Assembly: GCF_000224145.3 (NCBI RefSeq)
Contig: NC_020166.2
Coordinates: forward strand, 801,111 to 865,110
DNA length: 64,000 nt
Direction of reading: 5' to 3'
Source: Ciona intestinalis
Taxonomy: Eukaryota; Chordata; Ascidiacea; Phlebobranchia; Cionidae
In this document: positions 22,957 to 35,142 of the stretch, piece after piece
Layout of the letters: every line of letters starts with the position of its first letter
How positions within the stretch are numbered: position 1 is the first letter of the stretch
Made by a program: the position numbers and the translations under genes
Notes under the pieces: generated by a model
Databases searched by the model: none
What the model was told of the DNA's origin: nothing
What the model saw: only the letters and a program-made list of their open reading frames with translations

Positions 22957-25900
22957 ATGGATAGTAGTAAGAGTGAAGACCAAACGACCATGGGTCAGAT
23001 ATCTAAGAATATGCAAGTTCCCAGCCATGTAAACAGCAAAGATAAGCAATGGCAAAGCAAGATTTTCTCGCCGGCGAGGGAAATAAGTCTTCAGAACGAG
23101 CAGAAGACGTCGCAGAGCAAATTCCATCCCTATGTTAGACCACAGACGTCGAACTCTGAAAACTTCCGCCATTTAATCCCGTATTTTCCGCCGAGCATTT
23201 TGTCCGGGTCCTGCCCATCTGCGTGGGGACGAAACGACCAAATACCAGAAGATAAACGACGCCTTAACAACCAAATACCTTCGGACCATGCACCCATACC
23301 CGGTGATCAAAACTCCAGGTCAAATCTAGACCAAAAAAAGTTGGAAAAGCAAAAAGAAGCGAACGAGACCGAAGCCAGAAAAGTTGAGAACTTTGAATTT
23401 CTTCAGCAGCAGCGATTCGGAGCAAAACACAAAATGGCGCATGCTTGCAATGCTACGATGAACGGAGAAGACAATATGAATACGAAACCTACTACAACAT
23501 TAGGATTGGACAATCCAATACACAGTAAGTCTTATGGATGAATGTATATTGTAGTAGGTTGAGGTATGGTGATGGTTTATGTTTTCATAATAGTAGATTA
23601 AGTTGAGTAGCCATATTGGAATTATCTTTATCGTCTCATTTAGTAGTAAACAAAGAATTATAAACACGTATCCTTGTGTAAAACCTAAAACGGGGCATTG
23701 TTATAACTGTCAAAAACACAATTAGGAAATATGGGATATTATTTGTTCCATCTTACCCCACCATTCGTGACGTTTATATAAGCAGATATAGACCATTTAT
23801 ATATACTTGACATGTAAAAATTTAGATATAGCTCCAAAAATTAAACATGTCCTATCATACTATTACTTATTAAATTGTGTATATTGGCACATCGATATTA
23901 AGTATAGGCATAGCTATTTTTATTAAACCAACTATTTATAGATTTGCATTTTTAAAACAGTCCGAATCAATATAACCGCAGTTGGCAAAACACGATTTAA
24001 GACCAACGCGGTTTAAGGCAGAAAATACGACAATAGTGGCCTACTGTGCGGAAAGGTGGGACACCTTCAGCACATATAATATTTAAATATCCTGATTGCG
24101 TATTAACAATTAACAACGGTCTATAGGATACAGTTTATAATTCTTTGAATGTTTTTGTTTACTACCAAATGGGACGAGAAAATAAAATGAAAAGGTGTCC
24201 CATCTTCCCCCACCCTCCAACTATTGTAAATTTAAATTACCGAAGCGGCGCTTATCGATTCAAGATATTAAATCGAATTAAAGAATATTCTTACACCCCT
24301 ACATTAACACCAACTTTAGAAGTTAAACAGTTTAACCCCTAACTACCAGAGTCCTATTATTACGCCGTGGGAAAAGATTCACTTATATACCAACTGTGTT
24401 AGAGCAATATACGCGGGATATAGGATTACAAACCGGTCTATATAGATGTGTTTCATCCATGCGATATCATAATACGGTTGTAGGAGTCAGTGTCACAATT
24501 ATGTAAAGGTACCTAAACGCGACCAAAGGCCTTGTAAATTTTAGTCACGTTTTTACGCACAAGCGTGATCTGAATTTCAGTTTCAGACATTCAGCAAACA
24601 TTAAAACATGCCAATTAAAACGACAAATCTGCCGAAATTCAGCCGCAGACCGAAATGTTCAAAGCAACAAATGTTTAGATGGTGTTATTAGCGTTTTGTT
24701 CGTTCATTAACGCCTATCGTGACGTCATAATGGATCGCAGGCGGCCTTCGTAATTCGCGCTTCGTGTCTTCGCGAAAGTTGACTTTGACACGCAATGCAA
24801 TTTCGTAGCAAGATGCGATGACGCAAACGACCAATTTTGGACGACTTTTTCTTTTAAGTAACAGGTGTATTAAGATTAACCGCAGTTTAATGTAAAAATA
24901 GTTCCAATGCGTAATATCTAAGAAAAGTGGAGTACCTTTCAATTAGAATAAAGACAACATTTAAAACCGTATTCCATTTTACGTGGGTGAGGTCATCCTG
25001 CAGCGTGACACGTCATATATCTGACCTGAAACTTAGGCCAGTAATTGGTCCATTGCCACAACACTCGTACGCCTAAACATCGCAGAATATATACACTTGA
25101 CAAAATACTAAATTTAATAAAATCCTGAATACGTTGGTTCATTTAAGGAGCTTTAGTAGAGCGGGGTAATATGGGACACCTTTAGGACATAATATCCAAA
25201 TATCCTGATCGTGCTTTAAACAATTAACAACGGTGTATGGGAGTCGTTTATAGGTTACGGTTTTATAATTTTTTAAATGTTTTTGTTTATTACCAAATAG
25301 GACGAGAAATAGAATAAAATATCTCCCATCTTCCAACACTAACTATATATAAGCCATAGCCTCCATTAATTTATCTTTAACTAACGAAATATATCGCGGG
25401 AAGATAAAATGGCGTCGCTAACGATAAAGGTATAGCGACCTATTACCCCGCGTATACAGTTGCTGATACAACACAGCACCGTTACAAAGGTTGCACGCTT
25501 TATAATGCGTAGACAATAGCTTCAGCACAGTATTAATTACCCACAAAGTTACATACGTGAATATAATCGACGCCTAAACGTTAAAAAATATTTATCCACA
25601 AAGTAACATACGTGGTAACTCAAAATCGGGCACGAAGTGTATGAAACAGAACACCGTGCTATAACGATTTTCGTTGCCCTGCCACGCGAGAATAAAACAA
25701 GTACATTCATTTAATGAATGCGGTAATATTCAAATATGCATCGGTTTGGCTAAGTCTGCTTTGAACTAAAAGTATATTTCACCATCACCGTCACGAACTA
25801 TTGACGTAGAATGCTAATTACTCTAAATATACAACGAGCTAATTCCTAAAGGTATTCGCTTTATAAACAAGGGGTTGTATTCATGCAGTCTTCATTCGGT

Positions 25901-28900
25901 CGATTGAACTAAATTTTAAAAGGATGTATAGTAGGGTGGGGTAAGACGGGATACTGCTTTAGGACATAATATCCAAATATTCTGATCGTGTTTTAAACAA
26001 TTAACAATTAAGACCATGAGTTGACTGTAGGTATATACGCAAAAAAAGCTGCAAAATTAATTGTATATTAAAAATAGTTCATAAGGAATAAAAATAGATT
26101 AGTTTAAAACAGTTCGATCGATTTTTATTTTAAGATTTGCTACGACTAAAAATAAATCAATTTGTTCCCCACTAAGAATAATGGTTTGAATACCTACAGG
26201 AAATATAATTGATTGTTTTAAAAATAGAAAACCATGCAAGCTGATGAAAACATTATTATAGGCAGGTGTTCGTGAATTGGTCTTGTCAATATATTTTTCA
26301 CAATGAAGCAGATTTTAAATTGATTCTCTGTGTGCCATGCCAATTTATGCAGCGTTTTTTAACAGAAGCCTAAACAAAAATAGAAAAAGGCAGGTCGCCA
26401 ATTAAGAATGTTTTCCCTAATCTAAATACTTTTTTTTCTACATATGTGAACATCGTTATTATTTCCAAGTTTAAGAGTGTAAAAAACTATCACCTACAAA
26501 GTTACATACGTACTGGTGACCCGTAAGCTCGCGCGAGGGGCATATTGAACAAAACGCCCGTGTTATAACGACTGTCGTTTTCGGCCACGCGAAGATAAAG
26601 CAAGTTATATTCACATTTATTCATGCCGAGAAAAATATAGATGCCACCTATTGCAGTTACCGGTTCTTCTGTAACCGCGTACATCATTTATTGCGCGCCA
26701 AATCTGTGAAACTATAAACTCTTTAATTGGATAGTATATAGAATGGGAAAGATGGCACAGCATTATGTTTTAACGTCCCATTTGGTAGGAAACAAAGAAT
26801 ACAAAAATATATGACCGTACCCTCACGACTCTAAAAGAAAAGTGTTAATAGTCCAAACATGATCAGAGAATAAGTTAGATGCTACCGGTTTCCCATCTTA
26901 CCCCACAGTACTATATAGTAGAGTAGGGGAAGATGGGACACCTTTTTATTCTATTTTGTCATTCCATTTGGTAGTAAACAAAAAATACTCAAAGAATTAT
27001 AAAACGTATCTTCACGACTTCCATAGACTTTTTAATTGTTTAAAACACGATTCGAATATTTGGATATTATGTGCTAAAGGTGTCCAGTCTTCCTCCATGG
27101 TACTATATATTCCACGGTGGGTGACGGCTATAAAATTTGTCATTTTATTACCACGCTTCAAACTAAGACGTCAAAAATCACTAATTTTCCGCCAATCCAT
27201 GCGTATCGTTATGACTGATGTATCTTGATAAGCGTAAACAGCTTGGGCGGATCGCTACATTTTGATCGAATGTTACTGGTCGGCTTGTACAGGTGCAACC
27301 CTTTGAGCGGGTATTTGCCAACGTTAAAAACTGCGGCCGAGAAATAATGAGTTGGTTATAAAACGGGATAATACTGGTTTTAACCGGTTTAGGCAAATGT
27401 TTTCGGAAAATTGAAAATGATTTTTTAATACGGATTTTTTTTAATAAATATTCGTTTTTCTATGAATAAGTGAATGACTGTAATTTATTTAACCACGCAT
27501 GCCGGGACAACATCAATCGCTATAACACGGGTGTTCTGTTTAATACACCTCATGCCCGCTTAAAAGTAACCACGTATGTAGCTTTGTGGTTGATTATTAT
27601 TTTTCTCTTTTAAAATCAATTTCTCATCACCGAGAAAAAACCTTGACGGTATGAATTATTTTGACCATTGAGGACATATGGTAGGGCAAGGCTACGCGGG
27701 AGTCCAAATTTCGAATGATAAACATTTATAATCGTCCATAAATCAATTGGAAATCCGCTTCAAAATTTGCGTGAAATCGCCTTTTCTGGCCAGGTGCAGA
27801 GCTAACCACCCACCCGCCTTTATACGCAGCAATCGTATTTATGACATAACAAACGTAATTTATGCCTCTTCTCATGCGGCTTCTAGAGACATGAAGGATA
27901 TTAGTTCTCGTGATTAACGAGAAAATTTAAGGATTATCTCATGAACCAGTACCTTGTGGTAAACAAGCATCGATGTAACGTAGCCAACGTAGCGGGCAGA
28001 CCAGTTGTAAATCATAGCGGTGACACCAAAAGCGACAACTAAGCTATATCAACACACTGTGGTTCTTGTTGCGAAAAAATGCGCTCAAAGTCGTTACAAC
28101 TCAATTATCAAGATATATTTTGTAAAATGTGACATTTTTGGCAAAAATATTTCTACGAAGCCATAGAGCTATAACAGTGTTCATCAGCTACAAATAATAC
28201 AGATTTGATACATTATATACGTAAACAAAACAAGTAGCTTTTATATACTACCGGGACACGGAGCTAGTTAAACAGTTTTGCCCAATGCGCGCATTTAAAT
28301 CAAGACAAGCATTTAGTTATAATATATATGTGGAAAGATAGTCTATGTTTTCGTTCTCTTTTGTCGCCCCATTTAGTAGTAAACAAAAAATTTTTACTAC
28401 AATACGCAAGCGCATTTATACGACTATGAAACAACTTCGCTAGGTGTTAAAAACACGATCAGGAAATATGGGATATTATTCTACAGCTGTCCATCTCACC
28501 CCACAGTTAATAGCGTTAAAATGGAGAATGAAATGTGAAGGATTTGTTACTTTATAATGATCAGTATTTTGACCTTAACAGCCCTGTGGGCTTCACTGGA
28601 CCAACGTTAGTTTAACCCCAACCACCAACCCAGTAATATATCCCTGTACCCGTGGTGGTCCAGTTAACCCATAGCAAACCCCTCACCCTTTCAAGTTGTT
28701 CGGTGTTTATAGAGTCAACAAAATGGACGGCGTGTCTCCACTGCGGTCAGTGCTCGCAAGCGAATAAGGACACTCAGTTGCTTTTCGTGTTTTCTTTGTA
28801 ATTTAAACGCGGAAATTGGGTTTTGTAGCGATGAGCGCTTTTGCATGTAATATGTTAAGAATTTATTTTACGTTATTAAAGGACTAAAAATCATAAAAAT

Positions 28901-31900
28901 ATTTTTGTCTAAATTATACGATTAAAAATGTCGAAAACATTTTGCGTCACAAATAAGTCCGAGGAACCTCTAATCTACTTTGGCGAGAATGGTTTATCTT
29001 GGTCCACAATTTGTAACGAATTTACAGTGAGCGGGCAACCGCAAAAATTCGTCGTACACGAACGTACGACGATGAAAGCGATGTGCGCTTAATTATATTT
29101 GTAAACGCTGGTGGATTAGCCGAAACGGAATAATAAATGGATCAAAGAAAACTCAGTCCTCCGGCGAACAGGCTGTTCTTGTGCATTGGAAATAAGTGTT
29201 TTCGCCAAGCAGAAGCGACGTGGACGTAATTGGTCAAAGATTCGTTTAATTATCGCACCTTTCGTGTGGCGAATGTACTTTGATTCGTATCAAGTTGTAA
29301 AGGCCATCGCCCGGAGGTGTACAATTCCATTAAAGTGTTTTCATGCAAATGTAATTGCTGTCGTGTTTCTGACTTACACACGTCTGTTTGCGCATATTTC
29401 AACTCGGTGAAAAATACGAAGATTTCAAATGCGACGTAATGATATAATTGGACCCTACACCCGATGCTTTGTCATAATGTTACAGCTTATTTCCACAATC
29501 ACCCACGCGAGCTATAAGCCTGTGTTGAAATAATCGGAAGATGATTCATTGGATTTATTCCCAAGCTTCTTGGATTACAACTTCAACTAAATATAATGCG
29601 CAGGTGATTATTTACTCCTGCGCACTCGAAATAAAACCCAAAAAATTCCCAGCGGAAAAATCACCGAATCGATGTTGTTTAAACTATATTGTACATAACT
29701 ATCTATTAAACGGTCTTGGCGGTAATTTATGTCGATGAGTTGCCAGGCAATCATCTTGAAATAAAGTTGTAGTAATCAAGCGAAATATTTAATTAGGGGT
29801 TTATGTATAACATGATTGACAGTCACTAAAGAGCTGTCTGAAAATCTCGACAAATTCAAGCACTTTCTGTACAGTGTCTCATATACGCAGTGGGCGGTGT
29901 ATGTGTAAAACTAAAGTGAAATTAATCCTTGGTCAAAACGCAACGACGCGTGTAGATCAAATAGCCCCATACAAACCAAGGCGCCGAAATAGTTGGGCAA
30001 AATGACCATAAATATTTGATTTGGGCGCAACAGTTACTAAAGGCAACAAATGGCTGTGACAGAATACGGCAAGTTTAACCTATAAAACTTTACCGTTGTA
30101 TGCGTTAGGGGATATTAGTAAAAATATATAACAATATATGCCCCGTTAAAGCAGGCTCTTTTATTAGTATTAATCCAACGCATTATGTACCGCTGTTATT
30201 TGTCATGAATTATATTAAAATGATATAACACACGCATCCCAGGCAGACTCATTACCATTACGGCTTTCAACATTAATCTAATGCATAAAGTGAGACAAAT
30301 AAGTCTACTCTGGCTTAAATTCGAGGCCCCCTGACCTGCTGAGCAGTACACTAACTTTCGGTGTATAATGGGCCAATCCTGACCGATATCCTATAAGGAA
30401 CCTGGCGTGCCACGCTGTGGGATCTTATACCCACATAGCATAGAACTTAACTTATATAGAATATAAACATAAATGCCAACCGGATGATTCATTTCAATTT
30501 TTCCTTTAGATTCAAATCAGCATGATGAGGAAAACGTGCACGTAGTGACTTCGAAGATGTCGTTTCCCTCACAAGGTGTCGCACAAGAAACAAACGACGT
30601 TCATGATGAAATTCTTGATGTGGTCGGTGCGGCACAATCGAGCTTGTCGCCTTGTGTGACGTCACCAGCTACGTCACACGATGACGTCACGAAGCAGCTT
30701 CTGTGTGAAAGAGGTGAATGAAGTTTTGAATTATAGTTGCTACGAATTTTTAAATGCAAAATTGAAATTAAAATACAATGAAAGATACTGCGTTATCACC
30801 GTAAGGCTTACTCATTTCATATTATAATGAATGTAATTAAAATGGCTGCCATTAGATGTGCGTTGTTGAAACCACTGCTTTAGGCACCCCAAGACTACTT
30901 CTGTGTGCAAAACATATGTATATATATGGTACTTTATATGAAAGTATTTTTTTTATCTTCGCATGGCCGAAAAACGACAGTTGTTATAACACGGTTTTTC
31001 TGTTCCAAACATCGTTCCCGCTTAATAGTTACTACGCATGTAATTTTGGGGTGAACTTGGTGGCAAATTTAATTTATAATAATAAAAATCACCTTAGAGC
31101 GTTTTGTTGGGATGCTTTACGGTTTACGGTTTTGCATGTCGGTAAAGGCCTTTATGTATATCTTGACAGCGAATATAAGTAAAATAAAGCGCATATTAAT
31201 TTTCAGAGTATGATTTTACTTTTAAACGCCTTAACGAACAAGAATGTATGCTATTTTTAAGTAAGGGGTGTTTGCTCTAAAATTTAGCAGTTTAATAATC
31301 AAAATTTCCTACAATTACTTGTGTTGTTTTATCCTTATTCTGTTTTGTACAAAAACTATAGACGACATTTTTTTGCCATTAGAATCTTCTCGAGTTTACT
31401 CCCCACAAAACGAGATCAAGAAACGACCTAGAACAGCCTTCACTCCCGAACAAATAAAACGACTCGAAGCTGAGTTTCATAGAAATAAGTATCTCTCAGT
31501 TGGAAAACGAATGGAATTGTCAAAAGCGCTAAAACTGACAGAAACGCAGGTAATTATACGCAATTTTAACAAGTTTTGTTGCTAATTTCTTTATTATTTA
31601 ACCTAAACTTCGCGGGCTCTAACGTTCCCACCGAAAAGCGCTCATTTTGTATTAAAATAAATATAACTATCGTTCTTACCAAGCTATTCAAAACCTTGAT
31701 CTGAAATTTAACTTTTACAGATCAAAATATGGTTTCAAAACCGACGTACAAAATGGAAGCGTGAATATCTAAGCGAGTGGGAGGTATGGGCTCATCAGAA
31801 TTATTACGCCATGCACGGCTTGTACGGCGCAGCTGCTTTTGGCGGGAAGCCAAGCCCTAGTTTCCCGCAGCAAGCCGTTAGAAACCCGGCCTTCGTGGGA

Positions 31901-32575
31901 CCACCGAACCCTATGTTACCGCAGTTTGCAAAGCCTGGTTTCGTACCTACCCCAATGACCAACGCTGGCCTAGCGTCGCAGCATTATTCTATGTTGCGTA
32001 ACCACCTAACGAACGAGAACGCCTTACTCGACAAAGCAGGGGAGTACCAGAAGCAATTGGAACAGCACCCAATGAACTTCCCAAGGCTCTTCCCACCGAA
32101 TCCTCACCTCCCTGGCTTTCCACCCACTTACAACCCAGTGCTCCCACCAATAACGTACTACATGCCACAACAAGCGACCAACGAGTCAGTATCGCCACGA
32201 GACAACAGCCCTCTATCCTCAGATCGCTCCCCTAACCCTACTCCACCGCCTTCCGAAAGCCCGCCATCTAACGACACGAATCAACGAAACTTCCAGAAAT
32301 CCCCGGACCTTCACTCAGGTTTCCAACTTCCTACCTTACACCGACCAAGGGTCGCCTTACCAGGGACGTTCCCACCCACCCACCATGGTTTCCTCCCCAA
32401 CCTTATAGCAGGAGGGGCCCTCCTCCGCCCTTACTCCCTCCCCCCATCTTTTTCGAGCTCCCTCCCGATTCTGGGAGTTTCACGCCCCCCAGGTCACATG
32501 ACAGCGCCGTCTCCTATTGGTCAGTTAACCGTTCCTCCCCGCGTACCCGTGTCGCCCACTACCTTACGACGTTAA
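22957..32575 (+). CDS. ANTP/NK-like homeodomain transcription factor
   Basis: Four exons, 22957-23524, 30510-30713, 31383-31549 and 31721-32575, join with phases 1,1,0 into 597 residues. The ATG at 22957 is the first in frame. The homeodomain spans residues 270-329: KKRPRTAFTPEQIKRLEAEF at its start, then KYLSVGKRMELSKALKLTET, and IKIWFQNRRTKWKR in helix 3. Key residues R5, F8, L16, F20, W48, F49, Q50, N51 and R53 are all present. Q50 predicts a TAAT(T/G) core site. An intron splits it between positions 44 and 45, a common site in ANTP-class genes. Just after it comes EWEVWAHQNYYAM. The sequence resembles Nedx/lms and BarH-type NK-like proteins; the exact class is not settled. Upstream residues are polar and low-complexity. 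The C-terminal 250 residues are Pro/Ser-rich, typical of transcriptional regulatory tails. Intron 1 (7 kb) likely holds regulatory DNA. Confidence 0.9.
23549..23768. repeat. MITE, F orientation, in homeobox intron 1
   Basis: GTAGTAGGTTGAGGTATGG to CCATCTTACCCCACCAT, enlarged by a second partial left end (AGTAGATTAAGTTGAG). It begins about 25 bp after the exon 1 splice donor. Confidence 0.7.
24041..24218. repeat. MITE subfamily 1, R orientation, in homeobox intron 1
   Basis: ACTGTGCGGAAAGGTGGGAC to CTTCCCCCACCCTCC. Confidence 0.8.
24980..25070 (+). repeat. Dispersed repeat R3
   Basis: GTGGGTGAGGTCATCCTGCA, GTGACACGTCAT and AGTAATTGGTCCATTGCC align with 13077-13165. Confidence 0.5.
25154..25347. 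repeat. MITE subfamily 1, R orientation
   Basis: TAGTAGAGCGGGGTAATATG to CATCTTCCAACACTAACTAT. Confidence 0.8.
25590..25705 (+). repeat. Composite SINE, 3' module
   Basis: CACAAAGTAACATACGTGGT to GAATAAAACAAGTACATTC, ending in a CATTTAATGAATG tail. Confidence 0.7.
25928..26010. repeat. MITE subfamily 1, left half, R orientation
   Basis: TATAGTAGGGTGGGGTAAGA to TTTTAAACAATTAACAATTA, where similarity stops. Confidence 0.7.
26495..26615 (+). repeat. Composite SINE, 3' module
   Basis: AAAGTTACATACGTACTGGT to CACGCGAAGATAAAGCAAGT, then a CACATTTATTCATG tail. Confidence 0.7.
26735..26915. repeat. MITE subfamily 2, F orientation
   Basis: TATATAGAATGGGAAAGATG to CTTACCCCACAGTACTATAT. The next MITE follows directly. 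Confidence 0.8.
26916..27109. repeat. MITE subfamily 1, F orientation, abutting the previous copy
   Basis: AGTAGAGTAGGGGAAGATGG to TCCTCCATGGTACTATAT. The shared TATA junction suggests insertion into the end of the neighbouring copy. Confidence 0.8.
27470..27590 (-). repeat. Composite SINE, 3' module
   Basis: Read on the plus strand: AATGACTGTAATTTATTTAA, TATAACACGGGTGTTCTGTT, CACCTCATGCCCGCTT and ACCACGTATGTAGCTTTG. Confidence 0.7.
28328..28507. repeat. MITE subfamily 2, F orientation
   Basis: TATGTGGAAAGATAGTC to CCATCTCACCCCACAGTTA. Confidence 0.7.
29049..29072. repeat. 9-bp perfect inverted repeat
   Basis: TCGTCGTAC and GTACGACGA are separated by 6 bases, inside homeobox intron 1. It is compatible with a dimeric binding site or a hairpin. 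Confidence 0.6.
30330..30440 (-). repeat. Dispersed repeat R3
   Basis: ATGGGCCAATCCTGACCGAT and CTGGCGTGCCACGCTGTGGG are the inverse of 13077-13165. It ends about 70 bp before homeobox exon 2. Confidence 0.6.
30955..31055 (-). repeat. Composite SINE, 3' module
   Basis: TATCTTCGCATGGCCGAAAA, GTTATAACACGGTTTTTCTG and GTTCCCGCTTAATAGTTAC, in homeobox intron 2. Confidence 0.65.
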
Positions 32576-32918
32576 ACGTCTTCCTAGTAATTTCAAACAC
32601 TATTTTTAAAGTACTCGTTTTTTATTCTTTCTTCCCGCTTAAATACTGTGTTATTAGCAGTCATGAGTTTAGTTTGAAATTCTCCCGAAATTCGCTTTTC
32701 TATCACCGCCTGCCATCTGTTGTTTTAAATCATTTTTAGCGTTTTCGGCAGCAGCCTGTACTAGCATTCGTGCCGGACCACCAAAGTATCGTAATTATCA
32801 AATTAAGCCGCTTCCCACTTTTAGGTATTTATTTATATTCTGTCGCTATCCGTCTTGCTTATACGATGCGGTTGTATATAATCAATGGCCCGGCCCAAGT
32901 GTCTGCTGGCGCGGACCT

Positions 32919-32924
32919 AATAAA
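32919..32924 (+). terminator. Candidate poly(A) signal of the homeobox gene
   Basis: AATAAA about 340 bp after the stop codon. Chosen by position only. Confidence 0.35.
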
Positions 32925-33243
32925 ATACGAGGCACCTTGCCAACATTGTTTGACCTATGGTCACCGTTTCGTGTGCAACTACTTGGTTACTTAAGCGAAG
33001 TTAATTATGGGGCATTGACAGTCACTAGAACGAGTCCGCAGCCAAGTTGAGGCATTACAATTAAAATATTCGCCGTGTTTTTAATAGCCAATAATTTCAG
33101 ATATGTCGCAGTAACCCGTAGCCTAGAATTTCTACGAAGACAAAGCACTAAAAGTGACAAACAGCATACAGAAGCGAAGTCAAAAATAATTGTTGTTTGA
33201 TGTACTGATTTGTAAACAATTGTGACGAATTTTATATATATAT

Positions 33244-33441
33244 ATAGCAGAATAGGGGGAGATAGGACACCTTTAGCACATAATATCAAAATATCCTGAT
33301 CGTATTTTAAACAATTAACATCAGTCTGTGGGAGTCGTGAGGATGCAGTTTTATATTTTTTTTTGAATTTTCGTTGTTTACTTTCAAATGGGACGAGAAA
33401 ATAGAGTTAAAAGGTACCCCATCTTCTCCCGCCCTACTATA
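33244..33441. repeat. MITE subfamily 1, R orientation
   Basis: TATAGCAGAATAGGGGGAGA to CTTCTCCCGCCCTACTATAT. It is flanked by a ~20 bp direct repeat (TTGTGACGAATTTTATATA, before and after), longer than a TA duplication. Confidence 0.8.
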
Positions 33442-34228
33442 TACGTTTTATAATTGTGACGAATTTTATATAACTATTAACACCATACAAAATTTACACC
33501 CCTTTATGGTTAGTTCGTTTGTTTTTTTTTCATTTTTGGTAAATAAGAGTAAAATATATATAAGAAACGTTTATCTCAATAAGCTATATATGATAATTCA
33601 GCAATATTCAAACTTGGATATTTTCCCCCAGGTGTTTATTTGATTCCTTCATAAACCAGGGCTGCCTTTAATTTTGAGTCACGTAATTCTGAAATTGGAT
33701 TTCAGGCCCTTGGTTTCTCAAAGGTCTTGTGTTACGCTATAGTCGGTTATAATGACTCAAGCCCGAATTTAGAGATCGCGTATCGCCTTGTAAATGGGGC
33801 CATTACATCGGCTATTTTGACCGCCTTATTCTCAAGGCTCGGCGACGAAAATTAAGCGAGTTGAAACGACGATATCTTGGGTAAGATCGCATCTGTAAGG
33901 CACTTTATACTCAGCCTCGCAATTTGTAGCAACGATCTGCCCGAAGATTTACATCGGTTAAAAGCAATTGAACGCTACAGTCATAGGCAAGCACGCATTG
34001 CTCCGTAAACCCCTTATTTCATATTATAGTATTGGTTTTCCACTGAATGAAACCGATTTGCTGTTGTCACCTGGGTGACAGCATATTATGGGCTTGTTAG
34101 AACTCAAAGTATTAACAGCGTTCGAAAAAGTTCTAAACACCAAAGTTTTTTTTATATATATAATAGGAAAGATATATAAATAAAAGATATATATAAACAT
34201 AAATAGATATATAAATTATATATATATA

Positions 34229-34416
34229 TAATAGGGTTGTGGGAAAAGATAGAACACCTTTAGCACATATTGTTCAAATCCTGATCGTGTTTTACACAAT
34301 TAACAATGGGAAATCGTAAAAATATAGTTTTAATTCTTGGAATGTTCTTTGTTCACTACCAAATACGACGCTAAAATAGAATGAAATGGTATCCCGTCTC
34401 CCCCCACCTTACTATG
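34229..34416. repeat. MITE subfamily 1, R orientation
   Basis: TATAATAGGGTTGTGGGAAA to CCCCCCACCTTACTATG, inserted at the edge of a TA-rich microsatellite. Confidence 0.8.
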
Positions 34417-34925
34417 CCTTATTTAATTTCTGACACACCGACCCTCAATACCAAAACCGCCATAAAAACCGGCATCAAAGCGCAGATTCTTGACATTTAA
34501 AGAAACTCTTTGCAGTTTTGCTACGGCAGCAATTACGTGGCTAGCTTAAATAATTAGTTGTTTACTGCCGTAAGATTATCGCGCTGTTAAATACAGAGAA
34601 CGCTCGTTACGAATTAGCCTCCAGCCGACGTGTAAGGTTACCAAGTCGACTTCAATTTAATGGACTTTCGAAACGATTTTATAAGTTCGTTCAAATATCC
34701 AGTACCAGATGCTGGGCAACAAAATCCCCCACAGCTGGCCATTGACCGCAAGTTTAAATTAGAGTCTTCAATTAGAAGTCAAATATACACCGCTCGCCTA
34801 TTTATAGCAGTATCAATCGCACGAAACGTTCCATTTTCTCTCATTTTACGCCTAACTGCGTTTCCTGAACAAAAATTAGTCGTTTATTCCAGAAATCGTA
34901 ATAGCTAGCTATATTGTTATCTTGA

Positions 34926-35142
34926 CTGTCACCTAGCGGACGTAAATATAATTCATCGGGTTTAAAAGATTTTAAAAGCTCTCTGATGTCATCTAGCGGA
35001 TGTGGAAATAAACTCTTTATCAATGAAGTATTTATATATATAGACTGCACAATGACTGCCTGACACCTTATGGGCCAAAATAAAAATCTTAACGGAATTC
35101 TGATGAATACCAAACATTGCTCTCTGCTATCGTCTAGCGGAC
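34926..35142. repeat. Three spaced CTAGCGG motifs
   Basis: GTCACCTAGCGGACGTAAAT, GTCATCTAGCGGATGTGGAA and ATCGTCTAGCGGACATCAAA share an 11-12 bp core within 215 bp, all on the plus strand. Confidence 0.55.

Larger units (their letters stand above)
28508..30509. promoter_or_regulatory. MITE-free part of homeobox intron 1
   Basis: Two kilobases without recognised MITEs, in contrast with the rest of the intron. It contains the inverted repeat at 29049-29072 and a less AT-rich stretch around 28950-29500. It is a reasonable place for enhancers, but no specific element is demonstrated. Confidence 0.3.

Noticed and set aside
22795..23172. 125-residue minus-strand open frame
   Set aside because: It lies opposite homeobox exon 1, has no recognisable domain, and the plus-strand exon has matching splice phases with three further exons.
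24145..24342. Repeated short frames with [20 protein letters not shown]
   Set aside because: The same peptide appears at many MITE copies. It is a chance reading through the MITE right end, not a gene.
31989..32198. Minus-strand open frame in homeobox exon 4
   Set aside because: Shadow of the Pro-rich coding sequence on the plus strand.
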